DNA of 64,000 nt from assembly GCA_030847615.1 (NCBI GenBank), contig JAUMIR010000001.1, forward strand, positions 165,637,001 to 165,701,000, given 5' to 3'. Positions 22,872 through 35,384 of the stretch are shown here, piece after piece. This DNA is from Gambelia wislizenii. Taxonomy: Eukaryota > Chordata > Lepidosauria > Squamata > Crotaphytidae. The translations under genes were made by a program, and so were the position numbers. Below the pieces are notes generated by a model, which worked only from the letters and a program-made list of their open reading frames with translations, ran no database searches and was not told the origin of the DNA. Position 1 is the first letter of the stretch, and each line of letters opens with the position of its first letter.

Positions 22872-25800
22872 ATAGACACAATTACACTTCAATGGGATTT
22901 AAGCATCCAGTGGTCAGGAGCAACTTACAAAACTGTGGGCACAAAACAAGGTGCAAAGTGGATACATCTCCCCCCTCCCGTCAGTCATCACCAGATATTT
23001 ATTTATTTATTTACCTTCACAGCAAAATCATTTAGGAGGATATGATGTAGTCAGAGGACTTTGTTCCCCAATAATCAAGACTGGTGAGGGCTGTATATTT
23101 TTATAATTTCACTCCATGTCTTGCAGAAAATGTGCACATTGAGAACATGACAATCATGTCAATGCATAACAACGGTATCAGGAGACAAGTTACAATTTGC
23201 AACTCAGTTTTGTGTACATATATCTTGTCACCATTTTAAAAATGCCTATTTGCCCAAATAAACTTGTGCAAAATATTACTTACAGTACATCTTTAAACCT
23301 CCTGCAGGGATTCCAAAAAGAATGTCCCCAAAGCTTAAGGCAGCAATTGATAGTTTGAGAAGTAGGAGGCAGAGCATTGTACTGTTCCAATTCTTTTCAG
23401 TGTGTACCAAGGACATTCTTATCATAGCAATTTTACAGCAGAGTAGGAAGTCACGGAATATGTGAAAAAATTAGTTTTAAAGTAGATGGATTTACTCTAA
23501 GTCACCATTTAGACCATGGGGGACTAATGTGTCATCTCTCAATATCCAATCCAGATTTTTTAAAGCATGGTCTTTCGTTCTGGGGGGGTGGGAAATTGTC
23601 TGCTGTTATAAATTTTGTTGTTTATGTATTGGCTAATTGCTAAAATAACATCATATTTTTTCAACACCCTGAGACTTTGTCTCTTCTCTACATCCCATAA
23701 TGATGAATTGGTCTAAGGCAGTATGGCACTGAATATTGGTTGCTATAGACCACGGGCAAGTGAAGTCGAACACCTCCATGTTCTGTTCCTGCAGCCCACC
23801 AGCAACATCGCAGTCACAGAAGGAAGTGTGGTGGTAAACTAGAATCTTTTGGTCTGGTCCAGCAGGAGGTTTCTACATATGTTTTTACCTTGGAGGGATG
23901 GAGAAATGTGGTTTAGAGCAAGGAAATGTAGCATAATACAGCTTTATACTGACACCTTCCGCCTGGATCAAACCCATATCAGCAGTGCTGATGTCCTCAG
24001 AAGGATGCAAGATAGTTATGGTTTGTTATTTGGATAGTGCAGGTCACTTAGGCTGTTCTCTGAAATGCATCAAATCTCTCTTCCATCTGATTCAACTCAC
24101 TTCGTGTAGTGAAACAAGTGAACACAAGCCTCACTAGCAACCTCACAGAGATGGAAAATCTGAATGCTATTTACATCTGTATAATTGAATTAATTTCCGT
24201 GGAAATTGCATAGCTAATTCACTGCTTTGATGTATAGCAAGGAGGGAGAAAGGTGGAGAAAAAGAAGAAGAAATGTGGCTAATTTAAGACTAACTACGGT
24301 AGTTTTTATTTTTGTATGAGCTTTCGTAGATATAAACCCACTTCTCTTTGGATGCAGTACTGAGTATTATTAAGGCCTCAGGTATAACACATATTTTTAC
24401 AGTTGTGGGATTAGGATAGAATGTAATAGGCTCCAGAAAGATGCAAATTATGACCTGTGTCCTAAATTTTCAAAAGGCTGCATATGGTGATACAGGTCTT
24501 TCAGAGCTTTATAGAGGTCAATTGGTGTTGATGTGTGAAAGCAATAAATCTGCTTGGCAAAAGTCAGTTTCCAGGGTTCAAAACTCACTCTGAGAAAAAA
24601 TCCTTTTGTTATATGTGCAGTGGTGAGAACTCTTGTATTAATATATGTAGGGCACCATGAAGCCACTGTCTTTCTTCATACCTCTGCTAATGGATTAGAA
24701 TTTGTGAATGTAACTCAATTCAGCAGTTTCCCCTTCTAGTCTTCCTTTGTAATTTCCTTGTTCAAGGACTGCAATCTGTGAATCCCTTACTTTAATGTTG
24801 GATGTTTTTCATCCAGTCTGGCTCTTCCAAGTGAATGAAGAACAAACGTTTGAAAACAATATAGAGGCAGTTCTCAAGATGTCCTTTAGCTGTGGCCACA
24901 GGGCAAGTAAGTCACAGCAGAGTTATATCACATACAATTCAGTAGAAGAAATTATTTCCCTGGCAATCTGCATTAAAGTTTCCAATGGACCACATGTGTC
25001 ATGAAGGCAGAATTTGAGAGTGAATTCAACCAACGAAGTTCATCACTCAATGAAACCACAATCAAAAGACTTTTATGAAAAAGTCATTTTTTATCAAAAA
25101 CCAAAGATATAGGTTTTCTATCACTTGGCTTCAAGCATAACAATTTTTAGTGGCATCTCTTCTTTACAGGTTCAGCTGCAAAGCTTTTACTGTCAAGACA
25201 TTAAGGAGCTTAGATGAATGTGTGAATCAATCCCAGTTAACTGTGCACTAGACCATCCCTTCCCCAAACATGCTAGACTACCACTGCTATCAACTTCCAT
25301 TGGCCATGCTGCCTGGGGCATGGTTGGAAGTGGCCAATTAGATGAAATATAGAGAGCTCTAAACAGTAATGTGGCATGGGGGGGGGAGCTGAATATATCC
25401 ACTCCCATTCAACATCAAAATATGGCTTCCTGACATATATAGACATAAAATGGCTAAGTTTGACAATTCCATTTTGGTTAGTTAAAACAGAAGAGCCTTC
25501 ACAACACTGCACAGTCAAAGCACGCAGAGCACAGCTGTCTTCTGACACACCTCTTCTAAAGTAATTCCTTAAAAAAATTCCTTTCTAAAAATGTTCTGGA
25601 AAATTTACAGCAGGCTTAATTGCTCACAAAATTTTCCTGCGGTCAGTCTGAAAACTCTCCACTTCCAAGTTCTTTCCTACCTTTTGCTGTCAATAATTTA
25701 TTGTGCAATCAATATAATTTCCATCTAGTAAGGAAAATACTGCTTAGGGTGGCTGATGCAGCCACAATGTTCTGTTTTGAGCTTGAGCAGATCTTTGCTA

Positions 25801-26080
25801 TTTTATTTTATTTGTCTACTGTGCTAAATACTTATCCTGACTTAAAACAACTGAACATTATCTTCTGTAACAGGTTTCTTTCAAATCCACTTGTTTTTGT
25901 GACTACACTGACTCTGTAGTGCAAAAGCTATTGTTTCTTCTTTGAACTCAATTTGAACTTCTCTTCAGAAATACCTAGGTCTATAATTTTCACATCACAT
26001 TCATGTTGAGAAGCTTTACAATATGTGGTCTTCTTGATGGTGACACCAAAAGTTTCAGGAAACAGCTTCCATCAAAGAGC
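22872..26080. other. Intronic sequence, mostly unassigned
   Basis: A copy of the unassigned interspersed module also seen at 9075 lies at about 24285-24365 (AAGACTAAC then GAGCTTTCGTAGA). Otherwise no coding or repeat signal recognised. Confidence 0.4.
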
Positions 26081-26084
26081 AGTA

Positions 26085-26580
26085 ACATCAAATTATGGCA
26101 ATATGTCGCATTACCTGCCAGTCTGTTTCCAGGACTAATTCCAAGTACTCATTTTAACCTTTGGAGTCCTAAACAGCTTGGTTGAGGTTGCCTGAAAGAA
26201 GATCTTCTTCCAAATTTAGCTACCTGAATCCTAATATCGATGTCTGGGGCCCTCCTTCAGATGCCCTCATTAAATCCACCAAGGCAAGTGTACCATCTGT
26301 GGAATGCCCTCTATCAGAGAGGCTTTCCTGGCTCCTACTTTATGGTCTATTCAGTGCCAGATGAAGATCTTTTATCTCCCCTATCATTTGAAGAACATCT
26401 TGATTGCTTTTAGATATCCTTTTGGCTGATGATTTTATTTATCATGTGAGGTTTCTTAAACCCCTGGTTGCTAATTTTGATTTTTAAATTATCATTGTTT
26501 TGTTGTAATTTTGTCTTTCATATTTTTAATATACTTGTACACTGTCCAGAGAACTTCAAAAGTGAAAATAAATTTTAAAA
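26085..26580 (+). mobile_element. L2 LINE 3' relic, old
   Basis: Degenerate counterparts of the L2 C terminus are readable: a segment equivalent to VLTFKALNGL near 26145-26175, a TGTGGAATGCCCT segment near 26297, and an L2-like tail TGTACACTGTCCAGAGAAC followed by AAAATAAATTTTAAAA. Many indels indicate age. Confidence 0.55.
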
Positions 26581-27054
26581 AGGAACTCCACTCTTCACCC
26601 CAAAAACTCTTCATTTTGTAAGACAGCAATCTTGCTTAGCTCCTGTGCTCTTTTGCAGCTTCACAGATAAGTCCAACAGGCTCTCCCAGTCTATGAAGTA
26701 AATGCATTCAATTTAGGAATGCATAGGAAATTATCCCTTTGCAACACTGTCAAGCGCATTCCAACCTTTGCTGAAGACACTGTTTTTCGCCCCATATTGT
26801 TGTATGGGGAGGCAGTTGTTGGAACCTTTGAAGTTATGTTTCCCTGAATAACTGTTTCTTTGTTGAAGAATTCTCTTCTTGTCTCTGAGTTATTAAAACT
26901 CTCACTCCTCTCCCCCATGCTTTGCCTTGAAATTCCACTTCTAGTTTCTAGCAGGTTGGGGGTGGGGAGTGGAATAGCAGGATTAAAAGAATATTATGTG
27001 TTATTTGTTTCTCAGATGAAAAATAGATTTCCCAAAACCCAGGAAAACTTTAGG

Positions 27055-27425
27055 GTTTTCATGGTTTTTTCCCCAGGCTGTGAGGCCGTGTTCTGGAAGA
27101 GTTTATTCCTGACATTCCGCCTGCATCTGTGGCTGGCATCTTCAGAGAATGGTGGCGTAGGGAGTGTGTGGGGTCTATATACTGTGAGTCCCTGTTGGAG
27201 AAGATATGTACCTTTGTGTATTTGGCTGCTAGTTGCTGGGGGGAGATATGCAAGGAGGATTAGTGTCTATTTAGCTAATTGTCCACTGTCTGCTAGGAAT
27301 CCCCCTGTCCCTAGCTGGAGTTCATTTGCATGTGTTGAGTTTTGATTTTGGTGTTTTTAAGGACTGGTAGCCAAATTTTGTTTGCTTTCAGGGTTTCCTC
27401 CTTTCTGTTGAAGTTGTCCAGGTGT
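27055..27425 (-). mobile_element. Penelope-like (?) retroelement 3' region, minus copy
   Basis: On the minus strand this reads the same text as 43930-44220 and 45089-45225, including ACAGGGGGATTCCTAGCAG, CTCTGAAGATGCCAGCCAC and GGCCTCACAGCCTGGGG. Assignment to Penelope-like elements is from memory of similar squamate repeats and is tentative. Confidence 0.4.
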
Positions 27426-27590
27426 TGAAGTTGTCCCTACGCCACCATTTTCTGAAGCTGCCAGCCACATATGCAGGCAAAACATCAGAAATAAATTCTT
27501 CCAGAAGACAGCCTCACAGCCCGGGAAAAAAACACACATGAAAAACCTACGGCTGCCAGCTGTGAAAGCCTTCGACTTCACTCAGGAAAA
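27426..27590 (+). mobile_element. Penelope-like (?) 3' region, plus copy, head to head with the previous one
   Basis: It carries CTACGCCACCATTTTCTGAAG, GCCTCACAGCCCGGG and a GAAAGCCTTCGACTTCAC end. It faces the 27055-27425 copy in inverted orientation, so the pair can form a stem. Confidence 0.4.
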
Positions 27591-28978
27591 CTGGTTAGGA
27601 AGAATAACAGAGGACTGAAAATTCTGTGCAGTTTTCACCTGGAATTCACATATCCCAAAGTATTTAGGCAAATGATTCTGCCCAGAAATATAAGTTTGGA
27701 ATGTGTGTAAAAATCATATATTTTGTGAAAAAGCATGCTTTTTTCACAACCCCCCTTTTCAGAAACACATGCAATTTTTTCATGCAAAATTGCTATTTTT
27801 GTGCAAACTCATGTTTTGCAGGGAAAAAATGAATGTTTCTGTAAACAGGATTTTTTTGCATAGAAAACATTTTTTATCTATTTTATGTATGTATTTTTAT
27901 GTATTTCTGCACAGAGTAATTTCCTGAAACTTCTGGATGTGCAAATACCAGGAGAAACTGCACAGAAATGTTTGTTTCCTCTGCTGTGGGAGAAAACTGT
28001 GGAAATGATTTGTCCCCTATGTCAACAAAATAACTGGATATTTACATCCCTAAGAAAGAATCCTGGGGAACCTTATAAATATATTTATTATAGCTTGAGT
28101 ATTTGTGTACTACAGCCAATTTCACCAAGTAAATGGAATGTTACCCTGGGTGTGAGGTTGCAGAGTAAGGTTAGAGGGAAATTAAACACAGATTGTACTG
28201 GCAGAAGATCCAACTCTATGTGTTTGTGTGTGTGCTGCAAAGGCAGTACATAATGTAAATCAACACATGAGTATACGCGACAATCCGTGAAGATCCTGTT
28301 TTTAAAAACATGATGCTACTCCACCCATCTGAAAAACACACACATACACAGAATCTTGTATAGCTGGACAATCCCCTGCCCCACAGTGAACTCTGTCAAT
28401 GTCAGTTAACCATTTGCTGATTTGCTTTAGTAGCAAATAATTTATGGAGAATGTCATATGTAAAAAGCAAACAAAAAGGTCTAGGTTGCGAAATAGGAAA
28501 AATAACATGTGAAGATTTGATTAAACCAAAAAATACTCCAGTAAAATACACATTGTAGGAATGTTCAATAATAAATCATACATATATATACAGATATGCA
28601 AAATAACAATAAAACCAAATGTGTTTCGACTTAAGAGTTTTCCTCAGTGGAATATAAAGCTACAGAATAAATATAGAATAAAAAATAATTAGTATATGCA
28701 TAAAGTCAATGAAAACCATATTGTAAAAATAATTTCAACAAATGTACCTGTTATAACAGCTCAATAAATTGCCTTTTTACACAGTCATCCAGTGTAAGTA
28801 AGGATTATATCAGGTAATAAATTCCTGTATAATATATATATATAAACATGTATATACATTTACTATTCAATAAAGATATTCAAAGTTATTAAAGATGTTA
28901 CTTCTCTATAGTATGTCGCTTCCTCAGCTCCATCCATGGAAGCCTCTCTTGTCAAGCGTGGAACTTCCAATACTGAAT
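27591..28978. other. AT-rich intronic sequence, nothing recognised
   Basis: No coding region or repeat family recognised; short (AT)n near 28838-28850. Confidence 0.4.
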
Positions 28979-29027
28979 ATCATAGAATCATAGAATTGCA
29001 GAGTTGGAAGAGACCACGAGGGCCATC
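28979..29027 (-). mobile_element. CR1 3'-end fragment
   Basis: About 48 bp: ATCATAGAATCATAGAATTG followed by AGAGTTGGAAGAGACCACG. It is the extreme 3' end of CR1, almost fully 5'-truncated. Confidence 0.88.
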
Positions 29028-29252
29028 AGACATAGACAATGTCAACACAGCTGGAGGGTTTCAGGACTGCATTTTTAGGTAAGGTCTAAGGGTTTGGGGG
29101 TCTTCAGAGGGCACAAGGGTCACACCTGGGAACTTTGGGCCACACCTTCCCCACCTCTGCCTGAAAACATATGATATTCCTCTTCCACTGCTTAGTGAAG
29201 GCATACCCCATAACTACAAGAGGCAAATGCTCTCTACTCAATAGTTATAAAA

Positions 29253-29571
29253 CACCGGCTCTTAACCTTACCTTTAGCAGGGACCCCTTTAAATATATTT
29301 TGTTGCCATGGACTCCCAAGGCTTAACTCAAGATTTAAAACCCTAACAACAACAACAACAATAATACACCATCCATTAAACCTTCCCTCAGAGGCACTGG
29401 AGGGAGAGGGAAGACTTTTCTCCTGCAGTTTTTTGCTGGAGCAGATTGAACAGCAATGTGCAGGCCAAGCTAGGCAGCTTTGGCCCCTGTCACATGAGCA
29501 GTCTTCAGTCCTTTGCAGACCCCCTGTGAGGGGTCTACAGACCACAGGTTAAGAACCACTGCTATACACCA
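29253..29571. mobile_element. hAT-like non-autonomous element
   Basis: The ends CACCGGCTCTTAACCTT and the complement of GGTTAAGAACCACTG pair as inverted repeats of the familiar hAT type. Subterminal CAGGGACCCCTTT and the complementary GACCCCCTGTGAGGGG support it. A 103-codon frame across the left boundary is not a recognised protein. Confidence 0.6.
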
Positions 29572-30494
29572 TTGCTCCGGTAAGTCAATTTGCCCCTACC
29601 ACTTGCTCCTGCTCCTGCTACACTGCACTGTACTATAATGGCAGAAGAAACTATGGGAGGCTCAACAATTATTTTTAGTGGCGAAGAATAAATGTGCCTT
29701 GTGTACCCTTTTAGATAACTTGTACAGTATATTTTTTTAAAAAAAAACTTTCTTCTAATTGTCCCAGTCATGTCCATTGTGCATTGATTTTTAATGACTG
29801 TTCTGCCCTTTTCTAACATGGCATATTTAGTCTACTGTATGTACTAGGTTAGAATTTATTATTGCATATTAATCAAAATGGTATTTAACTCAAGGGATTT
29901 CTTTGGCCATTCTCCACAATTAATATAAATGATATTAGCTCAAGAGTGGAGATTAAAAAGAGACTTATAAAGAATTAGAAATGGCTATATTACACATATC
30001 TGGACTCTACTGAAAGGACCTTCAGGTCAAGCATGTGAAATGCACATTTCCTAAGGTAGTTTCCAACTAGGATACAATAAACTCATTCTGTATTCCTGGG
30101 TTCATGGGGTTATTTATATTTTATACAGCTCAGAGCTGAAAGGCATACTTTATCAAGTGAAAGGATGGAAGCCAAGGTGAAAAGAAGTGCCCTGCATGAA
30201 TAAAAAGAGGCACATATAAGCAAAGTGGTCTTTTTTATTCCTATTGGGATGAATGCATGAATCATGAAGACTCCGAATAAATACCATCTGGTTGTGAACT
30301 GTACTCCTCAAACATTTTGTTTTCTTATTTAATAAATAAAAAATAAATTAATAGCAACAAAGGAAAGCACAATGTTTTGAAAAATTTGGATACTACTACC
30401 TGGCCATTAGGAAAGCCCTAGGACCATTAACCTTAAGCATACATGAACTCTCTTTGGAGTTTGGTATATATCACTAATATTATATTGTATATAG
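29572..30494. other. Intronic sequence, nothing recognised
   Basis: No gene or named repeat recognised. Confidence 0.4.
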
Positions 30495-30730
30495 TAACTG
30501 AGCCAGTGTGGTGTGGTGGCTTAAGTGTTGAATTAGGGCTCTGGGATACCAGGGTTTGAATCCCTGCTTGGCCACGGAAACCCACTAAGAGACCTTTGAC
30601 AAGTTACACTCTCTCAGCTTCAGAGGAAGGCAATGGCAAACCTCATCTGAATAAATCTTGCAAGAAAACTCCACAAAAGGCCCACTTGTTGGAGTCAAAC
30701 TGAAGACACATAACAACAACAACAACAATA
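30495..30730 (+). mobile_element. Sauria-type SINE
   Basis: Starts near GTGTGGTGGCTTAAGTGTTG, with a tRNA B-box-like GGTTTGAATCCCTGC, the body GGAAACCCACTAAGAGACC and CTTCAGAGGAAGGCAATGGC, and a (ACA)n tail. It has a Pol III-type head with a BovB-related 3' end. Confidence 0.82.
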
Positions 30731-30869
30731 TAGTGAGCATGCAATGCCATCCTGTATATTACCTCCCCCCCCACAAAAAAAATATATATTTGGAAGTAGT
30801 ATAGGTCAGCATGCATGATGCTATTACTAATAAAATACAGCTGAAGCTAAGCAGCTCAAGAGGAAGCTC

Positions 30870-31121
30870 AGGGAGCCCTGGTGGCGCAGTGGTTAAATGC
30901 CAGTACTGCAAGCCACCACGTCGCAAGTTCAATTCCAGCCGGCTCCAAGGTTCACTCAGCCTTCCATCCTTTCGTAGGTTGGTAAATTGAGTACCCTACT
31001 TGTGGGGGCAATTAGCTAACACACATGGGAAACTGTTTAACACAGTGTAGATGTGTAAATAGCTATTGCTTAAAACAATTTGTAAGCCGCTCTGATAGCC
31101 TTGTGGCTGAAGAGCGGGGTA

Positions 31122-31152
<31 letters not shown>
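30870..31152 (+). mobile_element. tRNA-derived SINE with L2-like tail
   Basis: The head GGAGCCCTGGTGGCGCAGTG contains an A box (TGGCGCAGTGG) and a B box (AGTTCAATTCC) about 40 bp downstream. The 3' end TAAGCCGCTCTGATAG, then GCGGGGTATAAATAAAT, resembles the 3' end of the L2 copy at 44221-45088 (TAAGCCGCCCCGATTG, then GCAGGATATAAATAA). That is the expected sign of retrotransposition by L2 machinery. It ends in an (AAAT)n run. Confidence 0.85.
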
Positions 31153-31608
31153 AATAAAGGAACCAGGCTGGCATCATGATTATGGGAAATGTAGCCATAA
31201 AATGGGTTGATGCGGGGGGGGGGGAACAGATTGTGGGAGTTGTAATCCAAAAAAGTTTTCAGGTTCTGGATCATAATGTGTAAAGAAGACTGCACATGAA
31301 TCATATCAACACCACCTCTTCTACCATGTTTCATTTGTAGAAGAGAGGTGAGATACATATAATATATACATATGGTGAACAGCATCATGTGTGTATTTCT
31401 GGCAAACTACAATGGCCCCTTGATATCCATGGGGGTTTGGTTCCAGCCCCCTCCATAACAAAAAAATGCAGATACTTATCTGATCCCCACCCACCCTAGC
31501 CTGCTAATTGGGCCACCCTCCATGCCTCAGTTTTTTCCATACTTAAGTCTCCCCCACCCCTGCTTTCCAGCTAACTGGGTCAAGGAGGGCACCACCACTC
31601 CACTGGGG

Positions 31609-34600
31609 GATTAGGAATCTTTTATTGGAATAAGACCATTCTACTGAAAAATACACCCGACCACAAAAGGCCGTAACAATAACGCAAAAATAATAATAAT
31701 TGTTTTCTTACTAATACAAAAATAAAACTATCTATCCCAACACTAATACATTTTTCCTCTTAATCTAAACGCACTGTAATCACATTATATTTACACATTT
31801 CAATTATACCTATTTAGAAAAGAAAAAATCAATAAAAGATTAATAAAAAAATACAAAATAATACAAAAATACAATAATAATAATAGTAATAAAATATTTA
31901 TTTAAAATATCCCTTTATGTTATTGCTGGGGTTGTCTCACTAAACCATGGCCAACACTTTTTCCAACGATGGTTTGGCAATTTCTCTTTTTCACTCAGAG
32001 CTAAATTTTCAATTATGTTCTTGACATAATAAGCAGTGCCTTTTACATCCTGCAGATTTTGACTTTTCAGCTCCCTTTGTCTTTGGAAAACTAACCCTAA
32101 CATCACATAGAGGTTTACCAGGCGCACCGTGGACCAGGGTACTTTCCAAAAACTCTCAGCCATGGAACCAGACTCCTTCCTCTTCCTCTTTTGGCCCACT
32201 TACTTTCTGGGTCCCCTGACACCCTCTGGAGGTTCAGTCCCCGAAAGCACTGTCTCCCAAGCCTGCTGTGCCAAATCTGGCCAATCCAGGACCCGGGCCA
32301 CCTCCTCCCATGTTTCCTGGGAACTCGGGCAGTCCTGGACAAAATGCCTGATCGTCTCCTTCTGTGCCACGGCACTCAAAATCTCAGCCTTTTTACATTT
32401 CAGACGAGGATAAGTCTGCTCATCCTCTGCGGTCCACGGTCTCCTTCCCCTCAGATTAAGAACCTGATGGTAGAGTCTCCACCTCAATTCCCACAACTTT
32501 TTGGGGACCCTTTTGTCCATGAAATACTCAATTGGATTAGTCTGCTGATTTAGGTACTCTGATGAATCTAATTTGGCCTGACGTTTTTGCAAACATGGGT
32601 TAATGTAAATCTCTTCCACTATTTTCCTGTACAAACCTCTCTTGAAGCTCTTGATGCTCTAACCTGATCTGTCTTCCCCCTTCAACTCCTCAGCATGAAT
32701 TCTATATTTCTTCATGTAAAAAACAAAGTCTCTCAAATAATCTGGTGCTTTCAATTTTTCAGGCACAGAAAACCTAAAATTTAATGAGCCTTCCTCCCAC
32801 CAAGTCTTTCCCCATCTAGTCCCCATCCAGCACTCATAAAACAAAACTAGCCAAGCCTGAGGTTGAATCTGACCCTTTTGCAACAGAGAAACTTTCCCAA
32901 AATTTTGGGCAGAAAAGATGGCAATGAACTTAGGTCCCAGGGCTGGGAAGTCCAGGCCCCCTTGTTCTACCTGCCCATAAGCCACTGCCCTTGCCAGGGG
33001 GAATGTAGCCATTCCCCAAAGGAACTTGAAGAGAACTCGATCAGTTTCTTTAATCACTGAATCCGGAGGTGGGAAAACAGCCGCCAAGTTGGCTGCCACT
33101 GGAAGCAGGTAGGTATTTACAAAAGCAGCTCTCTGGTAAATGGTCAGCTTCCGTCTCTGCCAGAGGGCCACCCTCTCCTTCACTTTTTCCAACCAGCGAT
33201 ACCAATTTTCTTTCCATCCCTCGGGAGCCATTGCAAAATTCAGCCCTAGGATCTTCACCCTATCCATCTTTGCCTCTTGCTCTGTTTGCCACCCTTCCTT
33301 TTCTTCAACTACATCCCTTAGAGGAAAAGCTGCCATCTTGTCCTCTGCAGCAAAAATTCTGATCAAAAAAAGTCTTTTCCATGTTAAGTCGAGCACCAGA
33401 AACTTGACCGTAGGCTTCAAAAGCATCTTTAATCTTCTATCCTGTCCTTAACCAAGAGGGACACATCATCAGCATGGGCAACAAATTTAACAGATTCACA
33501 TCAAACCAACCTCGAACTGTCCAACGGATGTGGGATTTGGATCCCCGAGATGCTCTTGTCTAAATTACTCTTACACAGGATAGTATCCAAAGCAATAACA
33601 TACAAGAGAGGGCTCAGTGGACAACCTTGCCTCACCCCAGAATTTAACTTAATCCTCTTTCCTCTATGACCATTGACTTGCAAAACCACCTCTGCATCCC
33701 TATAAAACAATTTAACTAAAGCAATAAATCTCTCTGGCACTCCTTTCTACTTGAGGGCTTCCCATAGGAATGTATGATCTACATTGTCAAAAGCTTTCAT
33801 CTGGTCAACCTGTAGGATTTGACCAATCCAAGCTCCCTCCTTGCTGAGTCGGAACACTTCCCGAAACAAACAAAGAGAGTCTACCATAGTTCTACCCGGC
33901 ACAGCACTAGACTGTGCTTCCATCACAATCTTATCAGCCACCTTAGCCAACCGATTGTTCAGTATTTTTGCCAACATGCAGTAGTCTACGTTGGTCAGAG
34001 CTATGGGGCGCCAGTTTTTTGGGAGGGTAGGATCGCCCTCCTTTAGGAAAAAAATAAAGACCCCTTGATAAAACGTCTCAGGGAGCTCATTATTATCCCA
34101 CAAAAAATTAAACAAAGTGGTTAAAGGGGGAACAATCCACGTCCTGTAAACTTTATAAAAATTCCAACTGAGGCCATCTGGGCCAGGGGCCAACCTACCC
34201 TTCCCCTGAACTATGACCTCATGAACTTCTTGCTCTTCTATAGGAGAGACCAACCTCTTCCTGTCATCTGGACTCAAACCCTTATAGAGGGTGCCCATCT
34301 GGTCCCCCGAAAAAGCTTGGAAAAAAAACCTTCATCTCTTCTGTATCTATGTTCTTCCGAGCATATAACTGCCTGTAATATCTCTCCATGATATCCAGCA
34401 TCTCACTTAGTCAAATGAAATAGGATCCGACTCTGAGGTTCTCAAGCTATTTAATTTGATGGGAGCTTTTGGACTCCGGGCGCCTGCCCACTCATCCACA
34501 TCCACCACACCACCTCGAGTCTTGAAATTGTTACTCCTCTTTCTGTTTTGTCTTTGCTTTTGGCAAAATCTTGCCATTACTCCCTTCGCCCAGTTAAGCT

Positions 34601-35337
34601 CTTGCTCTGAAAAAGGAACACCTTGGTTCAATCGATAATGAAACTTCAAAAAATGATAAATGGCCAAATGATACTCCTGAATCTGTCTCCATTAACATTG
34701 GTCTCGTAAGCCCGGCTAGTGGCCCAAACCGCGCGCTTCACACATTCCCACCACCTGCACAAATTATCCTTGTACATGTCAGCAAGAGTTAGGCTGTGGG
34801 CTAGTGCTGAGGCGATACGCTCTTTACATGCCACATCTTCCAAACATTTAGGGCGTAACCTCCAGAGAGATCTCCCTTTGGGGTAAACCTGACCTATACT
34901 GAACTCTACAGCCAAGAGCCCATGATCTGACCAAGGAGTGATCATAACAGTGCACTTTTCCACCTTCATTTCCTTCACTGTTCTCACATGGTCTATTCTG
35001 CTGGCTGAGGTTTTGTGATAATAAGTAAATCAAACTCCTTCCATTGGGGGAAAATCCGAACCAAAAGACTTTCTGCAATAAACAGGAAAAAAGTCTAACT
35101 CATTCTCCACGTCAAGAGCTGCATCCTTAAGACCTTGCTTGTCTAGAAAAGACTCCAACTCTCTTTCTTCTGCTGTCAGGGGTTTGGGCAGGGACAACTT
35201 TGTCCGCTCTTTCTGGTCTGTGTAAGCACTCCTGTCCATCATCCTTGCCCTGTTATTGAAATCTCCTACGATAATAAGATGCCGCTGAGTGTTACACTGA
35301 TCTTTTAAATACCCCCCCAAACTTTTTCTGTTTGGCG
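31609..35337 (-). mobile_element. Tx1/L1-group LINE, 5'-truncated
   Basis: A 3.7-kb non-LTR element bounded by an 11-bp duplication CTCCACTGGGG at 31598-31608 and 35338-35348. It is truncated within the endonuclease domain. The 3' non-coding region (31609-32190) is AT-rich with AATAAT-type stretches and no poly(A) tail. The domain order and motifs fit the Tx1 clade within the L1 group and clearly differ from CR1, L2 and BovB. Confidence 0.78.
32200..35337 (-). pseudogene. Tx1-like LINE ORF2 (endonuclease, reverse transcriptase, zinc knuckle), broken
   Basis: The polyprotein cuts target DNA and reverse-transcribes its RNA. Readable in order: endonuclease LIIVGDFNNRARM and TPWSDHGLLAVEF; finger-domain PGPDGLSWNFYK; FLKEGDPTLPKNWRPIALTN; QMKAFDNVDHTFLW; SGVRQGCPLSPLLYVIALD; the catalytic box as HADD (33465-33476) in the context VAHADDVSLLVKD; a C-terminal region with LTIYQRAAFVNTYLLPVA and LFKFLWG; and near the end a knuckle-like C...ETIRHFVQDCP. 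Breaks: an in-frame stop near 35030, a frameshift near 34660, stops near 34407 and 33501, and another frameshift near 33430. His replaces the usual Tyr/Phe of the YADD box. Not functional. Confidence 0.78.
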
Positions 35338-35384
35338 CTCCACTGGGGCCTCTTCTTCACATGGAGATGCCTGAGTTTGCCTCC

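Noticed and set aside
26860..27345. 161-codon plus-strand frame
   Set aside because: It overlaps the minus-strand retroelement region at 27055-27425 and reads its antisense.
30870..30945. A tRNA gene (A box and B box present)
   Set aside because: The sequence is the head of a SINE: it lacks a complete cloverleaf and acceptor stem and continues into a SINE body with an L2-like tail.
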